This document shows, in pieces, positions 14,670 to 23,143 of a DNA stretch of 64,000 nucleotides. Numbering within the stretch: the first letter of the stretch is position 1; each line of letters starts with the position of its first letter. Source of the DNA: a virus; IMG/VR virus record IMGVR_UViG_3300027742_000001, positions 1 to 64,000 of that record; one strand, 5' to 3'. Under the pieces are notes generated by a model that worked only from the letters and a program-made list of their open reading frames with translations, did no database searches and had not been told where the DNA came from. The translations under genes and the position numbers were made by a program.

Positions 14670-14887
14670 TGAGTAACTTATGTAAAATAATTTTAATAGA
14701 AGATATTAGAGATAGAGTTATTGAAGAGATTAAATCTAAAACAAGTAATCAAAATAAGGTATCTCATTTAGAAAGAGTTACATATAATAACTCATTAGAT
14801 ATTGTTAATAAAATTCTTGATAAAGTTATGGTTGAAGAAACCTCTTATAAAGATTGTATTAATAAAGAGAGTAAGGAGGAAAGGTAA
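14669..14887 (+). CDS. Unknown small helical protein (72 aa)
   Basis: Start taken at the ATG at 14669 overlapping the previous TAA; a TTG six bases earlier is possible. Helical (IRDRVIEEIKSKTSNQNK). Its end carries the AAGGAGG of the helicase gene that follows. Confidence 0.62.
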   Translation: MSNLCKIILIEDIRDRVIEEIKSKTSNQNKVSHLERVTYNNSLDIVNKILDKVMVEETSYKDCINKESKEER

Positions 14888-16312
14888 TTGAATAATATAA
14901 ATATTGAAATCATTAATAGTTTTTTTGAAGAAAAGAACATTTGGCTTAATAACTTAGATTATTTACAAGAAGATTATAAAATATTAGTTGATAAAATTGA
15001 AAAGTATATTAAAGTTAAAAATGAATTTCCTTCAAAAGCTATTATTAAAAAGAGTGTTCCTAAGTTTGTTCCTAATGATACTCCCGATAATATTAAGTTA
15101 AGAAAAAGACTTGATAGTATTATGTCAGTAATATGTTCTCAAGACAAATCTGATTTAACAACAACTGAATTAGAAGATTTACTTGAAGAAGAATATAAAA
15201 AAGATATTGCTATGACTAATACTGAAAAAGTTGTTTCAGCAATTAATGATGGGAACTTTGAGTTAGTAAAAGAATTAGCAAATAACCTTATTAGTGTTAG
15301 TGCTTCTAATGCTATTGATTTAAAAGGCTCTGATACAATAGAACTTATGGATAATATTATTTTAACAGATAATAAAGTAAGTTCAGGATTAGATTTTGGT
15401 TTAGGTACTGGTGCTGAGTATGTTCCTAAAGGTAGTTTAATTAATCTTATTGGAGGTACTGCAATGGGTAAAAGTGTCTTGGCTTTACAATCAATGTTAA
15501 ATAATTATCTAAAAGGTAGAAATGAACAAATGTATAATTATGAGCTAGATATGGGAGAACTTTCTTTAAGGATAAAATCTCATATATCAAAAGTACCAGC
15601 AACAGAAATTGAAAAAGGTATTTACTCTGTAAGTGATAGCCCTCTAAGAGTTGAAGCTGTTAGTTATGTTCTTAAAAGAGAGATTACTTTAGAACAAGCA
15701 GTTAGTATATTAAATAGAAAGGCTTTAGAAGAGTTTGAGAATTATCCTCTTAGAAAGAACTTCCTTAAAATAATAGCTTCAAACGGAGACCATACTTATA
15801 AAGCTGGTTATAAAGAAGATTTCTTAGAAGATGATTTACCAACAGATTTAGGTATTCTAAATTACTTAGATAAGTACGGAGATAAAATTGATGATTGTTA
15901 TATTGATTTAATTACTGAGTTAGAGTTTGAGAATCCAACACATTCAGAAGCTAATGATTATAAAGTATTTGCTAGAAAAGCTAAAGCCTTAGCAAAGAAA
16001 CATTCATTTAGAATATGGATTTTAAATCAAGTTGAAAATGAAAGTACTGCTAGTGGATTACTTAATAATAAATACTCTAAAGCACTTGCTCAAACAGCAG
16101 ATTTAGTTTTAGCAGTTGTTTCAAGTATTACTATGGCAGAAGATAACGAAGTAGCAATTTGTATTAAGAAATGTAGACATGGAGTTCCTAATAAGGTTAT
16201 TCCTTGCCAAAGAGCCTTTGAGGTTTATACTTTTGAGCCTTTAGGAGAATTATTGTGGATAAGTGATATTCACGAAAGACTTGAAAAACAGTTTAAAAGA
16301 AAGAAAGATTAA
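14888..16312 (+). CDS. Replicative DNA helicase, DnaB-like
   Basis: 474 aa. A RecA-fold hexameric helicase expected to unwind DNA at the fork with the separate primase. Walker A is GGTAMGKSVL (G189-K195-S196). The Walker B-like strand CYIDLITELE and the later RIWILNQVENE (sensor-type glutamine and asparagine) follow the DnaB/gp4 order. The N-terminal 140 residues are helical and poorly conserved. The start is TTG with AAGGAGGAAAGGTA upstream. A pair of hairpins follows. T5 and related phages likewise encode helicase and primase as separate proteins. Confidence 0.85.
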   Translation: MNNINIEIINSFFEEKNIWLNNLDYLQEDYKILVDKIEKYIKVKNEFPSKAIIKKSVPKFVPNDTPDNIKLRKRLDSIMSVICSQDKSDLTTTELEDLLEEEYKKDIAMTNTEKVVSAINDGNFELVKELANNLISVSASNAIDLKGSDTIELMDNIILTDNKVSSGLDFGLGTGAEYVPKGSLINLIGGTAMGKSVLALQSMLNNYLKGRNEQMYNYELDMGELSLRIKSHISKVPATEIEKGIYSVSDSPLRVEAVSYVLKREITLEQAVSILNRKALEEFENYPLRKNFLKIIASNGDHTYKAGYKEDFLEDDLPTDLGILNYLDKYGDKIDDCYIDLITELEFENPTHSEANDYKVFARKAKALAKKHSFRIWILNQVENESTASGLLNNKYSKALAQTADLVLAVVSSITMAEDNEVAICIKKCRHGVPNKVIPCQRAFEVYTFEPLGELLWISDIHERLEKQFKRKKD

Positions 16313-16330
16313 GCAACATTATTACTCCGA

Positions 16331-16406
16331 AATGAGTATAAACTAACTCATTACCACCTTTGTGTTGATAATTAGAGAGTATTTTTGGTAGAGGTACTCT
16401 CTAATT
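16331..16406 (+). terminator. Two tandem hairpins after the helicase
   Basis: First: AATGAGT (16331-16337) with ACTCATT (16346-16352), loop 8 nt. Second: perfect 12-bp stem 16370-16381 with 16395-16406, loop 13 nt. Neither is followed by a run of T. They close the 13032-16312 operon and may stabilise the message end as much as terminate it. Confidence 0.55.
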
Positions 16407-16493
16407 TACTTATAAAGGAAACTTACTTCCTATTTTCTATCAAAAAATCTAAACAAGAAATATACTACATAATACAATCTCATATATTTTCAC

Positions 16494-16526
16494 TTAAGCA
16501 TACTTTTATAATTACTTTGTTATAAT
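16494..16526 (+). promoter_or_regulatory. Sigma-70-type promoter, TTAAGC-N21-TATAAT with TTTG
   Basis: TTAAGC (16494-16499), 21 bases that end in ACTTTGT, then TATAAT (16521-16526). The TTTG just upstream of the -10 box matches the -16 element I recall for Campylobacter sigma-70 promoters. Drives the dNMP kinase/DNA polymerase operon. Confidence 0.8.
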
Positions 16527-16556
16527 TCTTTATAAATAAATTTTTTGGAGGAAATA

Positions 16557-16817
16557 ATGAATACAACAATGAAAAATGAATACAACAAAACTTATTACAT
16601 AGAAGATTCTTTATTAGAAGGTTCAGTAAAGTTAGAATTTAATACAACATTAGAACAAAAGTTTGCTATGATAACTTGTACAAGCTTTGCTGATTTAAGT
16701 TCTATGTTAGATATTTTATATATAGAGGGTCTTAAGAAAATATATAAAGTAGAAACTACTTATATGGGTAATGTTTTTGTAATAATTTTATATAATAAAT
16801 TAAAAGGAGATAATTAA
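16557..16817 (+). CDS. Unknown protein (86 aa)
   Basis: Start at the ATG at 16557 because TTGGAGGAAATA precedes it; the longer reading from TTG at 16545 would put this site inside the gene. Strand-rich (YIEDSLLEGSVKLEFN, VFVIILYNKL). First gene of the polymerase operon; function unknown. Confidence 0.68.
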   Translation: MNTTMKNEYNKTYYIEDSLLEGSVKLEFNTTLEQKFAMITCTSFADLSSMLDILYIEGLKKIYKVETTYMGNVFVIILYNKLKGDN

Positions 16818-17048
16818 ATGAAAAATACTACAAATAAATTATTAAAAGAGTTATCTTATGATTGCTTTTATGGTAATATGGATAAGTATGAGGAAGTAAG
16901 AGGTTGTATGGATACTTTTATATTTTATATTGAATCAAGATTTATTGATGCTAATATTACAGAATTAATGCAAGAAAATGAATCCTTAAAAGAAGAAATA
17001 TTGGATTTAAAAATAAAAATAAGTGATATAAAGGAGATAATTAAATGA
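16818..17048 (+). CDS. Unknown coiled-coil protein (76 aa)
   Basis: Starts right after the previous stop behind AAAGGAGATAATTAA. Residues 45-75 (ELMQENESLKEEILDLKIKI) form a leucine-zipper-like coiled coil, so it probably dimerises. The stop overlaps the kinase start as ATGA. Confidence 0.65.
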   Translation: MKNTTNKLLKELSYDCFYGNMDKYEEVRGCMDTFIFYIESRFIDANITELMQENESLKEEILDLKIKISDIKEIIK

Positions 17049-17722
17049 AAAATACTAAAAAGGTAATGCTTTTAAATGGACTAGCAAGAGCTGGTAAAGA
17101 TACAACAGCAAAGATTATGCAAGAAGAATTATTAAAACAAGGAAAAACTGTTAAGGTTTTAGCTTTTGCAGATAAACTTAAAGATATGGTTTGTGAAATG
17201 TTTAATCTTACAAGAGAACAATTAGATGATTATAAGAATAATAGTGATAGATGGGGTGTACACTTAATGGATTATGAGGAAGATATAGATTATCAACCAA
17301 CTGAACACTTAACAGATTTCAGAACTTTCTTAGATACTTTTGGTAATAAAATTGCTAAGACTCTTGGTGGAGATTCTATTTGGGCTGATATTGTTTTAAA
17401 ACAAGTTCAAGAATCAGATTGTGAATATTTTATTATATCTGATTATAGATTTCCTATTGAGTTTTTAGTTTTTGAGGAATATAATTTTGAATGGTACGAG
17501 CAAAACTCAGATGTTTTAGGAAATTATTTTACAGATGAAGTTCCTTTTAATATTAACACAATACAAATTCAAAGAGATGGTATTAAAAAGCTTAATTTAG
17601 AAAGTGCTAAATCTTTAGACGGATATTCTTTTGATTATACTATTAATAATAATTCTGATTTAGAAAACCTTAAGGAACAAGTCAATATAATACTTAATAA
17701 GATTGTTAAGGGGGATAATTAA
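17045..17722 (+). CDS. Deoxynucleoside monophosphate kinase
   Basis: 225 aa. Phosphorylates dNMPs to dNDPs with ATP to supply DNA synthesis, as T4 gp1 and T5 Dmp do. The P-loop is NGLARAGKDTTAK (K18, D19, T20) with the KD pair typical of this family. FADKLKDMVCEMF, DFRTFLDTFG and FIISDYRFPIEF follow in the expected order for the nucleotide-binding and lid regions. The start overlaps the previous stop (ATGA) behind AAGGAGATAATTAA. It lies two genes upstream of the DNA polymerase. Confidence 0.85.
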   Translation: MKNTKKVMLLNGLARAGKDTTAKIMQEELLKQGKTVKVLAFADKLKDMVCEMFNLTREQLDDYKNNSDRWGVHLMDYEEDIDYQPTEHLTDFRTFLDTFGNKIAKTLGGDSIWADIVLKQVQESDCEYFIISDYRFPIEFLVFEEYNFEWYEQNSDVLGNYFTDEVPFNINTIQIQRDGIKKLNLESAKSLDGYSFDYTINNNSDLENLKEQVNIILNKIVKGDN

Positions 17723-17962
17723 ATGGATATTTTTTGTGGATATAGTTCAATTAATAGTAGACTTTATTTAGATTTTTATAAAGATACTATTACTTTATAT
17801 GATTCTTATACAGATAATTATATAGAACTTGATGAAGAGGAAATAAACTTTATTATGTATTGGTGCTTCCATAAACATAGTCTAAGAAGAGGATATACTT
17901 ATGAAAATATTGATAATGATTTTATATATTATATAGATTTATGGGACAAAGGAGATAATTAA
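17723..17962 (+). CDS. Unknown acidic protein (79 aa)
   Basis: Abuts the kinase; ribosome-binding site GGGGGAT is A-poor and unlike the usual AAAGGAG. Very acidic and tyrosine rich (FYKDTITLYDSYTDNYIELD). Overlaps the polymerase ATG as TAATG, so it may set polymerase translation. Function unknown. Confidence 0.65.
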   Translation: MDIFCGYSSINSRLYLDFYKDTITLYDSYTDNYIELDEEEINFIMYWCFHKHSLRRGYTYENIDNDFIYYIDLWDKGDN

Positions 17963-20850
17963 TGAAAGTATTTAACACAGATGTTTTAGAGAGATGTCAA
18001 CAAGAGGGGGTTTCTCCTAATATTATTATAATAAAGAATTTTATTGGGAATAATGACCGAGGAAAGTTAACCAAATATGGTTTAGAAATGTTTAAATTCG
18101 GTATTTCTCCCAAAGAAGTTCTCTACATTAGCCTTTTTGATAAAGAAACAAAAAAGTTCGGTGTAGGGGAATTACGGGAGAGTGTTAAAGAATTAGAAGA
18201 GTTTCTAAGGGTTGTTGGTTGTAATGTCTTGGTCGATGATACTATTGGGTTTGAGAATAAAAAATATCATTCTAATTATATCTTTAGAAAATTATTAGGT
18301 AGGGATACATCTAAGTGGGAATCTAAAGGGGTTCTTGTGGATTCGTTAATTTCAGATGATTTAAAAGTTAAGATGGTTTGTGGATTACGATGGGAAACTT
18401 TAGCAAGGGAGAAAGATAGTAATATAATTATAGATAGTGAGTTTAAGTTAAATATTGATGATTTTGATATTACATTAATAAAAGATATAGATTCAGCTAA
18501 AAAGGCTTTTAAGGATATTGCAAAAAGTGAAAGGTTATATGGAGATTTAGAAACTAATAGTTTAAGATTTGAGAGAAAAGATAGTAAGATATTAACTATT
18601 GCTTGGACACCTAGACATAAACCTTTAACCTCTTATGTTTTTGCATATGAACATCCAAGTATAGATGTTTCAGATGAATATAAAAGTTTTATTACTAAAA
18701 ATATGAAAGCTATTATGACTAAAAGAAATACAGTTTATCATAATGGTCTATTTGATTTAAAATTTATTTGTAGATTCTTTGATATACACCCATTTGATAC
18801 CAATATGGATGATACTTTTGTTATTGCTAGAATTTTAAAAAATAATACCTTATCTAGTGATGAAAGAAGGGAATCTGTATCATTAAAAACTTTAGCATTT
18901 CCTTTAGTTGGGGATTGGGAAGTTCCATTAGAGAAACAAAAAGAAAGAATAATAAAAGAAAAAGGAATAAGTAAAGATGAGTTCGATTATTCTATGTATA
19001 AAGTTGAAGATTTAGTTAAGTATGCTGGAATAGACACTATTGTAATGCCTTTTGTTGATGATATGTTAAAACAATTAAACGAAGAACATCCCGCTGATGA
19101 CCCTATAAAAAATTGTTGGGAAGCTGAATGGAAAGAGGTTACTAGAGGTATTATTAAATTAATGTTAGATGGGATACCTTTAAATAGGGATGCTTGTGTA
19201 GATATGATTAAATCTTATGAAGATATATTGGATACCCACTTTAAAGTTTTACATGAGAATGATTATATTAAAAGTGTAGAGAAAATACTTAGAGCTGAGG
19301 CTATGGAAAAAGCTATGACTAAGTATAATGAAAAGGTTGACATAGCTAGACTTAAAGGTAAAGAATTTAAAGGTGTACCTCCTAATCCTGAAGAGAAAGA
19401 GAAGTATGATAGTATTGTACTAAAACCTAAGTTTAAACCTTCTAGTTCTCAACATAAGTACGTTCTAATATATGATGTTTGTAAATGTGATAACCCTATT
19501 TTAGTAGGAGAAATACATAATTCTAAGTTTAAAAAGAAAAAAACTTTTAAGAAAATAGAAGATGCTTGTAAGGAATTAAATGTTCCTGAGATGAAGCTTA
19601 GAAAATATCTAAGAGGTTTTAATAAATGTGAGATTCATAAAGGAGTTTTTGTAAGATATGAAGAGTGTACGGATACTGGATTACCTAAAGCTGATGATGA
19701 CCAATTTATTAAATATTCTAAGATGTACCCCGATAATAGTATATTAAGTATTTTTAGTGATATTGCCACTAAGAATAAAGAATTAGGGACTTATCTTAAA
19801 CCTTGGTTAGAATATGCAGATAATAGTTATGATGGTAGAATTCATGCTAATTTCTCCCCTGATACTACAAGTTTTAGGTGGGCTAGTACTAATCCAAACT
19901 TACAGCAGATACCTAAAGAAAGTAAAATTAGGTCAGTATTAGGGTATAATAAATATTCAGATAGGGTTATGATGTCCCAAGACTTTTCACAATTAGAAGT
20001 TTTGGCTAATATCAATATATGTAAAGATGAATTTAGTATTAACTTATTTAATAAAGGTATTGATGATGAGCATAGTGTAAACTTAATCAACGCATCGGTA
20101 GTGGCTGATAAATTTTCAGCAGTAAGAGGTTTAGACCCTTTAAATTTAGAACATTTGGCTTTAGTAAAGAAAGAATACGGTAGCCTTAGAAAGAAGATTA
20201 AGTCAGCTGTTACATTTCCTATGACATATTTAGCCTCACCTTTAGCTGTTAAAATGGGATTAGAGTGTTCTACTGAGGAAGCTGAAGGTATTTGGAATTC
20301 GTGGTGGGATGCACGAAAAGGATATAGAGATTGGGTTAATTTTACCTTTCAAAAATTTAAAAATGAAGGGTATTCAATCGTATTGGGAGGTTTACCTATA
20401 TTAGCTGAATACAATTATGATTTAGATAAAATAGAAACATTAGCTGAGTTAATGTCAGCAGTAGAAACTGCTAGAAAAAACAAACAACAAGATAGAGTTG
20501 ATTACTTAAAGAAAGTTGTAAGCTCTTTTAGAACTTTTGTAAATGTTCATGGACAAAGTGCCTCATTATTAACAAATCAAGGTATGTGTAGATTAATAAG
20601 GTGGTCTAGAGAGAATAATATAGATGTAAAAATGGCTAATACAGTTCACGATGATTTAATTGTGGATGTGGCTATTAAGGATTTAGATTTAGTTTGGAGT
20701 AAACAGAAAGAATTTATGACTATGGAGTATTTAGAAGACCAAGAGCTACCTATGAAAACTGATGCTGAAATAGGTAAGAGTATTCAATATGAATTAGGGG
20801 AGTACGAAGGGGAGAATAGACAGAAATTAAAAAAGGAGTTAAATATTTAA
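17962..20850 (+). CDS. Family A DNA polymerase with inserted domain
   Basis: 962 aa, the replicative polymerase. The 3'-5' exonuclease has GDLETNS (D195, E197), YHNGLFDLKF (D265) and YAGIDT (Y354, D358). The polymerase domain has SFRWASTNPNLQQIP, motif A MSQDFSQLE (D674), an O-helix RKKIKSAVTFPMTY (R743, K747, F752, Y756) and motif C TVHDDLIVD (D897-D898). Two oddities stand out. K747 to F752 is one residue longer than the usual K-x3-F. Residues about 506-568, between SSSQ and TGLPK, are an insertion resembling a NUMOD1-type helix-turn-helix of homing endonucleases. No N-terminal 5' nuclease is fused; that enzyme is encoded at 25387. A homing endonuclease gene follows directly. Confidence 0.93.
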   Translation: MKVFNTDVLERCQQEGVSPNIIIIKNFIGNNDRGKLTKYGLEMFKFGISPKEVLYISLFDKETKKFGVGELRESVKELEEFLRVVGCNVLVDDTIGFENKKYHSNYIFRKLLGRDTSKWESKGVLVDSLISDDLKVKMVCGLRWETLAREKDSNIIIDSEFKLNIDDFDITLIKDIDSAKKAFKDIAKSERLYGDLETNSLRFERKDSKILTIAWTPRHKPLTSYVFAYEHPSIDVSDEYKSFITKNMKAIMTKRNTVYHNGLFDLKFICRFFDIHPFDTNMDDTFVIARILKNNTLSSDERRESVSLKTLAFPLVGDWEVPLEKQKERIIKEKGISKDEFDYSMYKVEDLVKYAGIDTIVMPFVDDMLKQLNEEHPADDPIKNCWEAEWKEVTRGIIKLMLDGIPLNRDACVDMIKSYEDILDTHFKVLHENDYIKSVEKILRAEAMEKAMTKYNEKVDIARLKGKEFKGVPPNPEEKEKYDSIVLKPKFKPSSSQHKYVLIYDVCKCDNPILVGEIHNSKFKKKKTFKKIEDACKELNVPEMKLRKYLRGFNKCEIHKGVFVRYEECTDTGLPKADDDQFIKYSKMYPDNSILSIFSDIATKNKELGTYLKPWLEYADNSYDGRIHANFSPDTTSFRWASTNPNLQQIPKESKIRSVLGYNKYSDRVMMSQDFSQLEVLANINICKDEFSINLFNKGIDDEHSVNLINASVVADKFSAVRGLDPLNLEHLALVKKEYGSLRKKIKSAVTFPMTYLASPLAVKMGLECSTEEAEGIWNSWWDARKGYRDWVNFTFQKFKNEGYSIVLGGLPILAEYNYDLDKIETLAELMSAVETARKNKQQDRVDYLKKVVSSFRTFVNVHGQSASLLTNQGMCRLIRWSRENNIDVKMANTVHDDLIVDVAIKDLDLVWSKQKEFMTMEYLEDQELPMKTDAEIGKSIQYELGEYEGENRQKLKKELNI

Positions 20851-20851
20851 A

Positions 20852-22003
20852 ATGAGAGAGCAAAAAGTTATAGATGAAGTTATAGAGATGAATAGTTTCT
20901 ACGATTTATCTGAATATGATTTTACATTAGGTTATGATGAAAAGTCTAAAGTTATATGTCCTAAACATGGAATCCTAAGTAGAAGATTTAGAGATTTAAA
21001 GAGAGGTCTTACTTGCGTAGAATGTAATAAAGAAAGATATGTAAATGTTCAAAGAGAAAGTACCGAAGGTTTCATAAGTAAAATTAATAAAAAATTTATT
21101 AATCATACTATTGATTGGGAAGGATTTGAATATCCAAAAATGCAACATAATAAAATAACTTTAAAATGTAAAAAGCATGGTGCATTTGAAACTACCCCAA
21201 ACAGAGCTTTAAATGTTGCTCTTTCTCCTTGTGTTCAATGTTCATGTGAAATGAGAGGAGTTAGTAATGTTGGAGACAAGAAATCTTTTTTAAAGAAAGC
21301 TAAGGAAAAGTATGGAGATAAGTATTCCTATGATAGATTAGTTTTCAAAAGGTTAAAAGATGATGTAGAGATTTATTGTAATATACATAAAGAGTATTTT
21401 ATGATAATGGCTAATAACTTTATATATTCAGCTAAGATTGGTTGTCCTAAATGTATCCAAGACAAGATTAAGGAAACACAAAGAGTAACTCAAAAGGAGT
21501 TTATTAGGAGGTGTAAAGAGACTCATGGTAATAAATTTGATTTAGGTAATGCTATATATGATGGAGGAACTAGAAAAGTAGAAGTTAAGTGTAATATATG
21601 TAATAATATTTTTTATCCAATAGCTGATAATTTCTCTAAAGGGTCAGGATGCCCCTATTGTGCGAATATATCTAAATTTAATAAATGGAAAGATGAACCT
21701 ACAAGATTATACGTATTAAGATTATACAACGGATTATATAAAATTGGAGTTACTATAAATACAGTAATCAAAAGATACCATAAAGATTTAGAGAGAGATA
21801 AGTATGAAATAATTTATGAGGAATTTTTCAAAGAAGGGAGAGAGCCTTTCAGTATTGAACAAAAAATTAGACACTTGATGTGGGAATATCATTATGAAGG
21901 GGAGAGTCCTTTTAGAGTTACAGGTACTAATGAAGTTTTCACAGTAAACCCAATAAAATATATTGAATTAGCAAAACAACAGATTAAAGGAGGCAAAAAC
22001 TAA
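20852..22003 (+). CDS. GIY-YIG homing endonuclease with zinc-ribbon repeats
   Basis: 383 aa. Four repeats of a zinc-ribbon-like unit of about 55-65 residues (each ending in a C-x2-C such as LTCVEC, SPCVQC, IGCPKC and SGCPYC) precede a GIY-YIG-type nuclease domain from about residue 288: LYVLRLYNGLYKIGVT, a downstream IKRYH arginine, and the glutamate-containing SIEQKIRHLMWE. Such proteins cut an unoccupied target and spread their own gene. It begins two bases after the polymerase stop, with AAAAAAGGAG inside the polymerase end, so it is co-transcribed. The - strand protein at 55730 shares this architecture. Confidence 0.8.
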   Translation: MREQKVIDEVIEMNSFYDLSEYDFTLGYDEKSKVICPKHGILSRRFRDLKRGLTCVECNKERYVNVQRESTEGFISKINKKFINHTIDWEGFEYPKMQHNKITLKCKKHGAFETTPNRALNVALSPCVQCSCEMRGVSNVGDKKSFLKKAKEKYGDKYSYDRLVFKRLKDDVEIYCNIHKEYFMIMANNFIYSAKIGCPKCIQDKIKETQRVTQKEFIRRCKETHGNKFDLGNAIYDGGTRKVEVKCNICNNIFYPIADNFSKGSGCPYCANISKFNKWKDEPTRLYVLRLYNGLYKIGVTINTVIKRYHKDLERDKYEIIYEEFFKEGREPFSIEQKIRHLMWEYHYEGESPFRVTGTNEVFTVNPIKYIELAKQQIKGGKN

Positions 22004-22213
22004 ATGAAACAACAAAATAATATCCAAGAAAACTTAGCTAAAGCAAATAACTTAATTAACAAAGCCCTTAAAACAAACCCTCCAAGGATTTCCTCAATAG
22101 AATTTGCAGTAGGACATTTGTTAGAAGTTATTAAAGAACTAGAATCTAAAGAAAACTTTAAGGAACAAGAGAGTATAATAAATTCTGAAAACAAAAACAA
22201 AAAGGAGAATTAA
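22004..22213 (+). CDS. Unknown helical protein (69 aa)
   Basis: ATG behind AAAGGAGGCAAAAACTAA. Helical with a polar, lysine/asparagine-rich tail (SENKNKKEN). Function unknown. Confidence 0.65.
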   Translation: MKQQNNIQENLAKANNLINKALKTNPPRISSIEFAVGHLLEVIKELESKENFKEQESIINSENKNKKEN

Positions 22214-22720
22214 ATGAAGCAATTTAAAGATAATGATGTAATATATTGGGATTATTCAGAGGAATATAAAGCAGAGTTAGCTAGTAAGTATGGTAAGGAT
22301 AGTTATCCTTATAGAACTAGAATTACAGACCATTGTTTAGATAAGATTATTATTTTTAATAGTGAGGATAATAATCTTCAAAAGGATACTTATTGGGGAA
22401 CACAAGCTACAAGAATTAATATTGATTCTTATAAGTTTACATTTAAGGTACAAGGTAATTTAGATGATTGTATAGAATTAGATAAAGCTAAATATGACTT
22501 AGAAGTTAAAAAGTACTCTTATGATAGTTTTATTGTGTTAAATATTCATAATGGATACAGATGTAGATATTTTATTAAAAAAGATGCTAAAGAAGATTTA
22601 GATACGAAGATTGAAAATACTTTAGCAGATATAAATAGAGTCAAAGCTGAGATTATTTGGCAAGAATCTAGATTAAAAGAATTGGAAAATACTTTAAAAG
22701 CTTTAAGAAAGGAGAATTAA
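22214..22720 (+). CDS. Unknown protein with C-terminal coiled coil (168 aa)
   Basis: Abuts the previous gene behind AAAAAGGAGAATTAA. A mixed N-terminal domain, then a coiled coil from about residue 130 (TKIENTLADINRVKAEIIWQ) to the end. No family recognised. Confidence 0.68.
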   Translation: MKQFKDNDVIYWDYSEEYKAELASKYGKDSYPYRTRITDHCLDKIIIFNSEDNNLQKDTYWGTQATRINIDSYKFTFKVQGNLDDCIELDKAKYDLEVKKYSYDSFIVLNIHNGYRCRYFIKKDAKEDLDTKIENTLADINRVKAEIIWQESRLKELENTLKALRKEN

Positions 22721-22924
22721 ATGGAAATATTTGGTTGGATAGTATTATTGGGGTTTACCCTATACTTAAGTGTTAATTTAGTAGGTGTTATAATATTTGC
22801 TATTGGAATGAGTGGTATGAATCAATTATCTGATAAGATTGCTAGTTTATTTTATTTAGGTATTATATGCCTTCTTTGGTATTTAGCTTATATTAATATA
22901 CCATTTGAAGTAGTATTGAAATAA
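22721..22924 (+). CDS. Small membrane protein with two spans (67 aa)
   Basis: ATG behind AAAGGAGAATTAA. Two hydrophobic helices, residues 3-28 (IFGWIVLLGFTLYLSVNLVG) and 43-60 (LFYLGIICLLWYLAYINI), joined by a short loop with one lysine. Topology resembles small phage membrane proteins, including holin-like ones, but it is far from the lysis genes. Confidence 0.65.
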   Translation: MEIFGWIVLLGFTLYLSVNLVGVIIFAIGMSGMNQLSDKIASLFYLGIICLLWYLAYINIPFEVVLK

Positions 22925-22937
22925 GAAAGGAGAATTA

Positions 22938-23141
22938 ATGACAGAGACAGATAAAGAACTAATATTATATGAATTAGAAGAAACATTATATCTTCTTAAA
23001 TTAATACAAAGAGATTGGTTTAGAGAACATGATGTCTATAATGGATATAAACGGTATGATATTAGAAAACAAATATCTAATTTATATAACGTAATAGATT
23101 ATTTTGGAACTTTAGAAACAGTAAATGGTAAAGACAATTAG
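22938..23141 (+). CDS. Unknown helical protein (67 aa)
   Basis: ATG behind AAAGGAGAATTA. Acidic first helix (TETDKELILYELEETLYLLK), basic middle (RYDIRKQ). Function unknown. Confidence 0.65.
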   Translation: MTETDKELILYELEETLYLLKLIQRDWFREHDVYNGYKRYDIRKQISNLYNVIDYFGTLETVNGKDN

Positions 23142-23143
23142 AA

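Noticed and set aside
14663-14671. TTG at 14663 as the start of the small gene before the helicase
   Set aside because: The ATG at 14669 overlaps the previous stop as TAATG, the coupling used throughout this arm, so it was preferred.
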